NCBI RefSeq assembly: GCF_015751965.1
Contig: NZ_JADOVH010000002.1
Coordinates: forward strand, 124,001-188,000
Source of the DNA: Frigoribacterium sp. CG_9.8
GTDB lineage: Bacteria; Actinomycetota; Actinomycetes; Actinomycetales; Microbacteriaceae
DNA: 64,000 nt
Direction: 5' to 3'
The notes beneath the pieces were generated by a model. That model saw only the letters and a program-made list of their open reading frames with translations, was not told the DNA's origin and searched no databases. The position numbers and the translations under genes are program-made. Below, one piece after another: positions 52,292 through 60,110 of the stretch (position 1 is the stretch's first letter; each line of letters opens with the position of its first letter).

Positions 52292-53821
52292 CTATCTGAT
52301 GATTCCCTCGGCGAGCAGGCGCTGAACGACACGATCGGCAGCACGCCCGTCGTCGCGGGGATTGAACCGTACACGCCAGGCGCGGTACCGGTCGGCGAAC
52401 CGGCGCTGCACCGCATCCCGATCCCGCACCAGCGCGACCAATTCCTCGGCCGTAGAAACTACCGGCCCCGGCGCGACCGACACGAGATCGAAATAGAACC
52501 CGCGGAGCTTCCGTGCGTAGTGCTCGAGATCCGGTGTGAAGAAGAAGACCGGCTTCCCTGTGACGGTGAAGTCGAACATCACCGAGGAGTAGTCCGTGAT
52601 CAGGGCATCCGCCACAAGGAAGAGCTCAGAGACATCCGGATAGCCGGTGACATCGAGCACGTTCGGGGCGTGCACATCCGAACCGGGCACCAGGGTGCGG
52701 GAATGTCCGCGGATGAGCGTGACGTAGTCGTTGCCGAGCATCCCGGCAAACTGGCTCACGTCGAGATGATCGACCTGATCCGGCCGATCGTCCCGCCAGG
52801 TCGGCGCGTAGAGCAGCACGGTGACACCGTCGGGGATGCCCAGCCGCGCCCGAACTGCACCGGGGCCACCGGTGACGAGCACATCGTCACGGGGATAACC
52901 CTCCTCCCACACTGATCCTGTGAATGCATACGCCCTGCGGAATACACCGCGACTGTAGGGGTTTTGGGCGAGCAGGATGTCCCAGCGGGCGCGTTCCCGC
53001 AGGGTCGCGATTGCGGGGCGCAGTCCGAGTCGCACCCGACTGAGCGCAAGTTTTTTGAGCATGGTGCCATGCCAGGTCTGCAGAACTGTCTGGTGTCGAC
53101 GCGAGCGGTAGCGTTTACGAAGCCAGTCGTTGATCACAAGCAGGCGGGCCGATCCGCGGATGCGCCACCACTCGGCGCTACCTTCGAGCAGCGCGACCGC
53201 TCCATCCGGCACTGGCACCGAGGCATCCGCGACGCTCCAATACCGCGCAATGTCCGGACGCAGCCGCGCGATCGCCCGGTCGATCGCCAGCGGGTTGCAG
53301 GAGGCGTTTTGCCCGAAGAAGCTCTCGAAAAAGACCGCGTCGAGTGGTTCGTACTCGGTGGTTCGGTAGTCGGACTCGAGGGAGGCCTGCTGCAGGTGGC
53401 CGCGTTCCCGATCCGAGAGGGGCGCCGCGAGCGTGACTGCGAGCGACCCCTGCGATGCGGTGACCGACACCCGGGTAATCGCTGGCAGCAGTTGGGAGGC
53501 GGGTAGCGCGGTCGGTAATTGCAGCGTCAGCCCGGATCCGTCCCGTGCGGCGGCGTGCACGCTGTAGCGGCCGGAGCGCGCGGGAAGCAGCGGGCCATTC
53601 CAGTTGGAGACGAGCAGCGGTACCCGTGCGGACCAGCGAGAGCCAAGCGCGATGAGTTGCGCGGGCAGCATCTGCCGGGAGGCGATGAGCCGAAACTCGG
53701 CCGGGGCATCCCCCGGCCCCTCGAATACGATCGCCGGCAACTGGCCGGTAGTCACCACAACGGTGTCGATGACGAGGGCGGGGACCGGGACAGGGACAGG
53801 GGCGGGGGATGGTGGGGTCAT
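52292..53821 (-). CDS. CDP-glycerol glycerophosphotransferase-like enzyme, long form
   Basis: A 509-residue protein. Residues 1-150 are a beta-rich, Pro/Val-rich N-terminal region (PAPVPVPVP) with no clear function; about 190-500 is the TagF/TagB-type GT-B domain with TWHGTMLKKLALS, EEGYPRDDVL, LLYAPTWRDD and ALITDYSSVMFDF. It should transfer glycerol- or polyol-phosphate during teichoic-acid-like polymer synthesis at the inner face of the membrane. Its ATG overlaps the upstream homologue's stop codon by 4 bp (ATGA), so the pair is co-translated. Confidence 0.88.
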   Translation of the reverse strand: MTPPSPAPVPVPVPALVIDTVVVTTGQLPAIVFEGPGDAPAEFRLIASRQMLPAQLIALGSRWSARVPLLVSNWNGPLLPARSGRYSVHAAARDGSGLTLQLPTALPASQLLPAITRVSVTASQGSLAVTLAAPLSDRERGHLQQASLESDYRTTEYEPLDAVFFESFFGQNASCNPLAIDRAIARLRPDIARYWSVADASVPVPDGAVALLEGSAEWWRIRGSARLLVINDWLRKRYRSRRHQTVLQTWHGTMLKKLALSRVRLGLRPAIATLRERARWDILLAQNPYSRGVFRRAYAFTGSVWEEGYPRDDVLVTGGPGAVRARLGIPDGVTVLLYAPTWRDDRPDQVDHLDVSQFAGMLGNDYVTLIRGHSRTLVPGSDVHAPNVLDVTGYPDVSELFLVADALITDYSSVMFDFTVTGKPVFFFTPDLEHYARKLRGFYFDLVSVAPGPVVSTAEELVALVRDRDAVQRRFADRYRAWRVRFNPRDDGRAADRVVQRLLAEGIIR

Positions 53822-55071
53822 GTGCGCGCCTGCAGTCGACGCGTGAGTTCGGAAAACACCCTCTCAGTATTGCGCCCGTCCCGGAAGGTGAAGTGCCGTG
53901 ACGCCAGCGCGGCAGAATGTGCTCGCACTATCGCGGCCCACTCGGGGTCGGTATCGAAGCGGTCGAGCTGGTCGAGGATTGCGGTCCAGCTCCGCACCTC
54001 GCGGCCGCCGCTGAACTCTCGATACGGCTCGTACAGTCCACGTGATGCGGTGTAGTCCTCCTCATCCGGTGCGATGAAGAGGATCGGGCCGCCGGTGAGG
54101 GAAAAGTCGAACGCCACCGAGGAGTAGTCGGTGATGAGCAGATCAACCGCGGCGAGGAGAGGAGTGAGATCGGACTGACGCGCGGATGACAGCAGCTGGA
54201 TGCGCGGCGAACCGGCGATCCCGGCCGCGTAGTCTCCGACACCGTTCGGATGCGGGCGCACGATCAGCACCGCCCCGGAATCGCGAAGCCAAGCATCGAT
54301 TCGACACCATTCTTCGGCGGTCGGAACCCCCGGATCCGCCTCACCGTCTCGCCAGGTCGGCGCATAAAGCAGTAGGCGACTGTCGCCGGGATCGGCGTCG
54401 AGCGCACCCACGAGAACCGCGCGCGCGACGCGCTGTCGTTCGCCTGGGTCTCCATTGGACAGCACATCGTCCCGTGGATCGCCGGTGACGACGACACGAT
54501 CGGTGGGCAGCGCGAAGGCGGTGCGCAGTCGCGTCGCAGCCAGTTCCGACGCGGCGGGCATGAGAGCAATGCCGCGGTACCCACGGCGGTAGAAGCGACG
54601 CAGCATGTTGCGCAGCTGCATCGAGACAACGGGCACCGAAATTGTGGTGGTCGCTGCCGAGTCGAGCTGGATGAGTTTGAGGGGGATTCCGTGCCAGAGC
54701 TGCACGATGACGGCACCACGTTGGCCGAAGCGATTCACATCACCGAATCCGTGGGTCACAACTGCGACGCGGGCGCGCAGGGTCAGCCACAGGCCGCGTC
54801 GCGATAGCTTCAACACTGCCGGGATACCGAGGGCAGTCGCTGCAGCGAGGTCGCGTTCGTCTCGCGCAAGCCAGGTGAGCCGGAGCGAGGCATCCGCGCC
54901 GCTTGCGTAGCGGTAGAGGGCGAGGGATCCCTCCCCGATTCCTGACCCGCAGCCGAACACCCAGTGACCCTCGAGCCGGGGTACAAACATGCTCGCGACT
55001 GCTCCGAGGGCGTAGAGCGGTAGGGCGGCGAGCTTCTTCGCATTCCCCGACGCAAAGCTGAACCCGGGCAT
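53818..55071 (-). CDS. CDP-glycerol glycerophosphotransferase-like enzyme, short form
   Basis: A 417-residue paralogue of the adjacent enzyme. It has LWHGIPLKLIQLD, VTGDPRDDVL, LLYAPTWRDG and LLITDYSSVAFDF, the key motifs of the TagB/TagF family, but no N-terminal beta-rich extension. One enzyme may prime and the other extend a polyol-phosphate chain. The ATG at 55071 follows TAGGAT (minus strand, 55078-55083) by six nucleotides, marking the promoter of the two-gene operon. The upstream 230 bp to 55303 contain no gene I could recognise. Confidence 0.88.
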   Translation of the reverse strand: MPGFSFASGNAKKLAALPLYALGAVASMFVPRLEGHWVFGCGSGIGEGSLALYRYASGADASLRLTWLARDERDLAAATALGIPAVLKLSRRGLWLTLRARVAVVTHGFGDVNRFGQRGAVIVQLWHGIPLKLIQLDSAATTTISVPVVSMQLRNMLRRFYRRGYRGIALMPAASELAATRLRTAFALPTDRVVVTGDPRDDVLSNGDPGERQRVARAVLVGALDADPGDSRLLLYAPTWRDGEADPGVPTAEEWCRIDAWLRDSGAVLIVRPHPNGVGDYAAGIAGSPRIQLLSSARQSDLTPLLAAVDLLITDYSSVAFDFSLTGGPILFIAPDEEDYTASRGLYEPYREFSGGREVRSWTAILDQLDRFDTDPEWAAIVRAHSAALASRHFTFRDGRNTERVFSELTRRLQART

Positions 55072-55303
55072 TTCAGGATCCTAGCAGCCAAGCGATTTCT
55101 CGCCGGTTGCCGTGATTCCGGATGCCGCTCACCCCGTTGATTCGCCCTGTTGTGTGGCACGTCGCGCGCTGCAATCGCCACTTCGAGGCTTTCTGCCCGG
55201 CCGCACGTGGAAGTCGCGTTTGCTACCAAGTCGATCGGCTCCCAGCACGAGCGCGCACCATTTGGGATGGCGTGCACGCGTGGGCGCGGTTCCTTCAGGG
55301 GCG

Positions 55304-56140
55304 CTAGGGTTTCGGCGGGCGCGGTGCCTTTGGGGCCGTGGAACCTGCCGTACCGCTGAGGAAGCGGGGCAAGTTGATCCGGGAGCGTCTGTTGCGCTCG
55401 ACAGGACCGCGCTCGACAGGACCGCGCATGACGGAATCCAGAACGACCGGGAACTGTATCGGGGCCGATCCGAAGGCATCCCGCGAACTGGCCACGACTT
55501 TACGTCCGAGCAGGTGATTACCGGTGCCTCCGATCACCGCGCCGATTCCGAACGGAATGGCGCGACCGACCGCACTCGCACTCTGGGTGGCGACTAAGCG
55601 CCGGAGGAAGGCCTTCTTGATGCGAGTGCCGATCTTGCCCATGGCCGCCTTGGGTAGGCCTTTGGTCACGAGCTCGCCCCAGAATCGTCCGCGGGTCGCT
55701 CCGGTGCCAGCGGCGTGACCCGCGAACTGGGTGACGAGATCGGAGCCGGCCGAACCGAGCATCATGGCCATTACGAGAGTGCGAGCGCGTTCGGGATCCT
55801 CGACGGCGATGCCATGCACCTCGGTCACCGACTGGGCAAACAGGGCACTCGTGGTGAGGAACCCAGCCGTTTCGACGCCGGAGAGCGCGAGCGAGATGCC
55901 GACGCCCACGCCGGGGATGACCGAACTCGCTCCGACGGCGGCCCCCCCCGCGGTGACAGCGGCGAGGTAGCGAGTCTCGAGGATTCTAATGACCTGGGCC
56001 GGTGAAGCATCCGGATTGCGATGGCGGATGCTGCGGATGTGCGCCAGCACCATCGGGCGTTGCACGGAAAGCAGCTGATCCAGCCCGTGTGGCACGTGCG
56101 GCGGCGTGTTGCGTGAAGGCCTGCCCGGAACCCTACTCAC
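55304..56140 (-). CDS. EcsC-like hydrophobic protein of unknown function
   Basis: A 278-residue protein. Residues ~60-110 are Gly/Ala-rich and hydrophobic (AAVTAGGAAVGASSVIPGVG), followed by an amphipathic region and a basic C-terminus; there are resemblances to EcsC-family proteins, but the match is weak. A 15-bp duplication (55395-55424) encodes RGPVE twice near the end, followed by a Pro/Lys-rich tail. The GTG start overlaps the TagH-like stop by 4 bp, so it belongs to the ABC exporter operon. A role in export or anchoring of the glycopolymer is inferred only from location. Confidence 0.6.
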   Translation of the reverse strand: MSRVPGRPSRNTPPHVPHGLDQLLSVQRPMVLAHIRSIRHRNPDASPAQVIRILETRYLAAVTAGGAAVGASSVIPGVGVGISLALSGVETAGFLTTSALFAQSVTEVHGIAVEDPERARTLVMAMMLGSAGSDLVTQFAGHAAGTGATRGRFWGELVTKGLPKAAMGKIGTRIKKAFLRRLVATQSASAVGRAIPFGIGAVIGGTGNHLLGRKVVASSRDAFGSAPIQFPVVLDSVMRGPVERGPVERNRRSRINLPRFLSGTAGSTAPKAPRPPKP

Positions 56141-56883
56141 GGGTGCACGCCGTACTCGGCGTTGTACCGGTCGAGCACCTCGGCGATCGGTGCGTCGAGA
56201 ACAAGTGCACCCTTGTCGAGATACAGACCGCGGGTGCAGAACCGTCGGAGATCCTTCTCACTGTGGGAGACGAAAAATAAAGTACGCCCTCCAGCCAACA
56301 GCTCCTCGATGCGTCGGTAACACTTCTCGCGGAAGGCCTTGTCTCCAACGGCGAGCACCTCATCCACGAGGATGATCGGCTCCTCGAGTCGCGAGATCAC
56401 GGCGAACGCGATCCGCACCTTCATACCGCTGGAGAGGTGTTTGTACGGGGTGTCGAGGAAGTCGCCGATCTCAGAGAAGGCGATGATCTCGTCGAACCGC
56501 TCATCGATCTCAGACTTCCTCATCCCGTGGAGGCCGGCGGTCAGATAGACGTTGTCCCGCACGGTGAGGTCATCGACGAAGCCGCCGGTAATCTCGATCA
56601 GGGGGGCGACTCCGGCACCGACGCGCACGTGGCCCTCGTCGGCGAAAACCACCTCGGCAACGAGCTTGAGCAGGGTGGACTTACCCTGGCCATTGCGACC
56701 GACCACCCCGATCGCCTCGCCGGGTGCCACCGTGAATGACACGTTTCGCAGCGGCCAGAATTCTCCGGACCGACTGCGACGATTCGAGCCGGCGAAGAGA
56801 TCCTTGAAGCTGCGACGGGATCGACGGTTGCGTTTGAACCGGATGCCGGCATCCGACACTTCGATCACCGGGGTGACGGTCAT
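56137..56883 (-). CDS. ABC transporter ATPase, polysaccharide/teichoic acid export (TagH/Wzt-like)
   Basis: A 248-residue ATPase: Walker A VVGRNGQGKSTLLKLV, signature LSSGMKVRIAFAVI, Walker B IILVDEVLAVGD and the switch His in FVSHSEKD. The N-terminus (ISVSDAGIRFKRNRRSRRSF-like Arg-rich segment) is typical of Wzt/TagH. It drives export of a finished lipid-linked polymer across the membrane. It has AAGGAG five nucleotides before ATG 56883 and overlaps the permease stop by 1 bp. Confidence 0.9.
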   Translation of the reverse strand: MTVTPVIEVSDAGIRFKRNRRSRRSFKDLFAGSNRRSRSGEFWPLRNVSFTVAPGEAIGVVGRNGQGKSTLLKLVAEVVFADEGHVRVGAGVAPLIEITGGFVDDLTVRDNVYLTAGLHGMRKSEIDERFDEIIAFSEIGDFLDTPYKHLSSGMKVRIAFAVISRLEEPIILVDEVLAVGDKAFREKCYRRIEELLAGGRTLFFVSHSEKDLRRFCTRGLYLDKGALVLDAPIAEVLDRYNAEYGVHP

Positions 56884-57695
56884 CAGATCTCCTTCAACAC
56901 GGTCTTGATGGTGCGCCGGAAGATGAGCAGTCCGCTGCCGAGGATCACCAGCGAGAGGATCGCGCTCACGATCACGTCGAACCAGTTGAGCTCCTGAGGA
57001 AAAAAGGCGGAACGGTAGAGCGAGAGGATGCCCGTCATCGGGTTAAGCGCGGCGAGCGGCCGAAACTCCTGCGGCACATTCACCAGTCCGTAGACGACCG
57101 GTGAGGCGTAGAACATGAAGCGCAGACCGAGCTTGACCGCGCGCTCCAGATCGCGAAAGAACACCACGAGTGGTGCAACAATCAGCCCAACCCCGAGGGT
57201 GAGCACCGCTTGCATCACGATGGCAAGCGGTACGAGCAGAACTTCGATGTGCAGGCGTGCCGGATCGCGCGTGCCAAGGGAGAGCAGCGCGAAAAAAATG
57301 ATCACCGGAATGCTCACGAGAAACTCGATGCCCTTGGAAAGCACCAAGCGTGCAACCCAGATCGTGCGCGGGATCCGGGTTGAGCGGATGAGTTTCGCTT
57401 CTTTGGTAAATGCCCGGGTCGAGTCAGAGATGCTTCCGTTAAACCACGTCCAGGGCAGCAGTGCCGTGAGCAGAAAAACGATATACGGTTCGTGGCCGAC
57501 ACCGCGCTGGAATATCACAGTGAAGACAAACCAGTAAATTGCCGCCATCACGAGGGGGTCGAGAATCGACCAGAAGTAGCCGAGGAAAGAGGTCGAGTAG
57601 CGCACCTTGAGGTCGCGCGTCGTCAGAAGCCAGAGGGAATGCCGATAGCGCCCGAACTCCGAACGCTGGGGGCGTGCTTCGAGGGCTGCACTCAC
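56883..57695 (-). CDS. ABC-2 type polysaccharide/teichoic acid export permease (TagG/Wzm-like)
   Basis: A 270-residue ABC-2 permease with six hydrophobic helices. Characteristic segments are RDLKVRYSTSFLGYFWSILD near the N-terminus and FFRDLERAVKLGLRFMFYAS before the last helices, then PMTGILSLYRSAFF. It pairs with the TagH-like ATPase to export the glycopolymer. The start is GTG 57695. The next gene upstream on the same strand encodes a nucleotidyltransferase (57-bp gap). Confidence 0.9.
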   Translation of the reverse strand: MSAALEARPQRSEFGRYRHSLWLLTTRDLKVRYSTSFLGYFWSILDPLVMAAIYWFVFTVIFQRGVGHEPYIVFLLTALLPWTWFNGSISDSTRAFTKEAKLIRSTRIPRTIWVARLVLSKGIEFLVSIPVIIFFALLSLGTRDPARLHIEVLLVPLAIVMQAVLTLGVGLIVAPLVVFFRDLERAVKLGLRFMFYASPVVYGLVNVPQEFRPLAALNPMTGILSLYRSAFFPQELNWFDVIVSAILSLVILGSGLLIFRRTIKTVLKEI

Positions 57696-57752
57696 GCGTT
57701 ACGGATCCTTAGCGTCACGCACTCCGCTTGACCTACGCGAAGGTTAGAGAAA

Positions 57753-58445
57753 TCAGACGAAGAGATTCGCCCGCTCGAGGTCTTCCGCGAAGTCAACCTC
57801 TACGGCGTAGAGGTCGGAGATGTCTACCGGCTCAAATCGTAGCTGGTCCTGCTCGATTGCCAGTTCAATTCCGCGCTCGAAGTAGTCCTGGTCGTCGACC
57901 CGACCGAGCTGACGGATGAGCGCAGCCTTGTCTGCTCGGGCGACGTAGTTGATGCCGACAGCTTCGCCGAGGCCACCTGTGACGGTCTTGGAGAGCATAT
58001 TGATGTAGCCCTCGGCATCCACCGTGTACTTGACCTCTTCATCAGAGACCTTCTCGGTGTTGACCGAGACGAAGGACTGGTCGGCCTCGACCATTTTGGC
58101 CGCGCGAACAAGGGCCTCGGGGTCGAAGACCACGTCACCGTTCATCCAGAGCACGCCACCCTGGCTCGAAGCGCGCAGCGCACGCATCAAGCTCTTGGAG
58201 GTGTTGGTCTGGTCATACTGCTCGTTGTAGACGAAGGAGGCGTCGGGGAACGCCTCGATGATGTGTTCGGACTTGTAGCCGACGACGATTGTGACCTTTG
58301 CGCTCGTACCGAACGCATGGTGGATGTTGTCGAACTGCTGCTTCATGATGCTGCGGCCGTCGCTGAGTTCGGTGAGCGGCTTCGGCAGGGATCGACCGAG
58401 TCGACTCCCCATGCCAGCGGCCAGGATTACTATTTGCGTGCTCAC
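57753..58445 (-). CDS. Sugar/choline-phosphate nucleotidyltransferase (LicC-like)
   Basis: A 230-residue Rossmann-like nucleotidyltransferase. The signature is IVILAAGMGSRLGRSLPKPL, then WMNGDVVFDP with the metal Asp, and VDEDGYI-like VDAEGYINMLSK. The length and LAAGMGSRLG-PKPL pattern resemble phosphocholine cytidylyltransferases (LicC) and related CTP/UTP transferases. It probably activates a phospho-substituent or sugar for the surface polymer. GTG 58445 has a strong ribosome-binding site GAGGAGAT. In combination with the exporter it may form one operon with the TagGH-like genes. Confidence 0.8.
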   Translation of the reverse strand: MSTQIVILAAGMGSRLGRSLPKPLTELSDGRSIMKQQFDNIHHAFGTSAKVTIVVGYKSEHIIEAFPDASFVYNEQYDQTNTSKSLMRALRASSQGGVLWMNGDVVFDPEALVRAAKMVEADQSFVSVNTEKVSDEEVKYTVDAEGYINMLSKTVTGGLGEAVGINYVARADKAALIRQLGRVDDQDYFERGIELAIEQDQLRFEPVDISDLYAVEVDFAEDLERANLFV

Positions 58446-58706
58446 GATTTATCTCCTCAGTTAACTGTGGTCTTGACCGGGGCAGGTGACGGAATCTCTT
58501 CGATGCTTGATCGCGACCACGCCGCGATTGTGAAGAGATTCACCTTTTGTTCATCCCCAGACGGTTGCCTGGACACGACGATGTGTGCGCTTAGCTTACC
58601 TTTCAATCGCGATTTGGCACAGGGCTGGTCGCATCGGATTGCCAATTTCAGATGACAGGCCCTCTTTTCTCAGGGGCACCCCCATGGGCGTTGATACGGT
58701 TGTCAA

Positions 58707-60110
58707 GTGGAAAAAGAGCCCGAGGAGACACCAGCAGAATCCCTGGAAACCGCGAAAACTGGGCCCGTGAAGTCGGCGGCGCGGCCTGCCCCGGCGAAAA
58801 GCAGGCCCGCGAAGGCTGCGCCTGCAAAACGTGCGCCTGCGAGGGCTGCGCCGACGAAGGCTGCGTCTGCAAAACCTGCGCCTGCGAAGGCTGCGCCGAC
58901 GAGGGCTGCGCCGACGAAGGCTGCGTCTGCAAAACCTGCGCCGACGAAGGCTGCGCCGACGAAGGGTGCAGCGACTGGCGCATCCGCACCGCGGTCGCCG
59001 GATGCCGGAACCACACCGCAAACGGTGACGCCGCAGGCTGATGCGGCGCCGGTGGGCGCATCACCCCGGATAGCCATTCCTCGCTCTCCACGCCCACGGT
59101 CAACGATTCCGCGATCCACCACGGTGCGCGCAGTTGTGCCGCCGAACGCCGTGCCGCCGACTGCTGTGCAGCCGGACGCTGTGCAGCCGGACGCTGTGCC
59201 ACCGATTACCTCGCCACCGATTACTACTTCCGCCCCGAATGCGCGATCCCGACCAATCACGACCACGAAGACGCTGGCTGCGGCCAAGACGATTGTCGAC
59301 GACACGCTTCTGCCGGCTGCTGCCGCAGCGACCGCTGTGATTGCGGATCGCACGCACGTGCTCGTCGTCACCGACCTCACCAAACGATTCGGCGAGACGG
59401 TGGCGGTCGACCACATCAGCCTGTCGGTGCCCGCGGGAACCATGTTCGGGATCGTGGGACCACACGGTGCAGGCAAGACCACGACGCTGTCCATGGTGAC
59501 TGGACTCCTACGACCTGACGGCGGATCCGTCTTGGTCCACGGAGTGGAGGTGTGGGCGAATCCAGCCGTGGCGCAACGCAACATCGGAGCGCTGCCTGAC
59601 CGCCTTCGGCTTTTCGACCGCCTCACCGGACGCCAAATGCTCTACTACGCCGGCACGCTCCGCGGACTCGACGCCCCCACTGTGAACCAACGCTCGACCG
59701 AACTGGCCATGGCCCTCGGGCTCGAAGATGCTCTCGGGCGCCTGGTCTGCGACTACTCCACTGGAATGGCCAAAAAGATTGCGCTGGCCTGCGCGATGAT
59801 CCACTCGCCGCGACTGCTGGTGCTCGATGAACCTTTCGAGTCCGTCGATCCAGTCTCGGCAGCGAACATCACCGCGATTTTGCAGGGCTACGTCGGTGCC
59901 GGGGGCACAGTGGTGCTGTCGAGCCACAGCCTCGAGGTAATCCAGCGCATCTGCGACGTCGTGGCGATCATGGTGAGCGGTTCGGTGCTGGCCTCTGGCA
60001 CGATCGCGGAGGTGCGTGGCACCGGCTCATTAGAGGAGAGATTTCTCGATCTCGTCGCAGGTCACCCACAAGCGAAGGGCTTGGAGTGGTTAAGCAGCTT
60101 TTCGGACTGA
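58707..60110 (+). CDS. ABC transporter ATPase with histone-like Lys/Ala/Pro-rich N-terminus
   Basis: A 467-residue protein. Residues ~20-95 are a histone-H1-like repeat (AAPAKAAPTKAAS-type pentads), ~95-200 a disordered Pro/Thr/Ala/Val linker, and ~210-467 an ABC ATPase: Walker A GPHGAGKTTTLSMV, signature YSTGMAKKIALACAM, Walker B LLVLDEPFESVD and His in LSSHSLEVI. The ATPase drives the permease encoded next (25-bp overlap). GTG 58707 follows TACGGT (58695-58700) by six nucleotides. The basic N-terminus could bind nucleic acid or an acidic surface, but no function is established. The repeats are open in several frames; this frame joins the ATPase. Confidence 0.85.
   Translation: MEKEPEETPAESLETAKTGPVKSAARPAPAKSRPAKAAPAKRAPARAAPTKAASAKPAPAKAAPTRAAPTKAASAKPAPTKAAPTKGAATGASAPRSPDAGTTPQTVTPQADAAPVGASPRIAIPRSPRPRSTIPRSTTVRAVVPPNAVPPTAVQPDAVQPDAVPPITSPPITTSAPNARSRPITTTKTLAAAKTIVDDTLLPAAAAATAVIADRTHVLVVTDLTKRFGETVAVDHISLSVPAGTMFGIVGPHGAGKTTTLSMVTGLLRPDGGSVLVHGVEVWANPAVAQRNIGALPDRLRLFDRLTGRQMLYYAGTLRGLDAPTVNQRSTELAMALGLEDALGRLVCDYSTGMAKKIALACAMIHSPRLLVLDEPFESVDPVSAANITAILQGYVGAGGTVVLSSHSLEVIQRICDVVAIMVSGSVLASGTIAEVRGTGSLEERFLDLVAGHPQAKGLEWLSSFSD
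58790..58975 (+). repeat. 15-bp-type repeat array encoding KAAPx units
   Basis: Near-identical units such as AAGGCTGCGCCGACG and AAGGCTGCGTCTGCA occur about a dozen times, keeping the frame. They encode pentads of the type KAAPT, KAASA and RAAPT. The array forms the basic N-terminal tail of the ABC ATPase. Confidence 0.9.

Noticed and set aside
58790-58975. Repeat region read in alternative frames as Cys/Gly-rich or Arg-rich proteins
   Set aside because: Those frames end without any domain, while the KAAP frame continues into an intact ABC ATPase.
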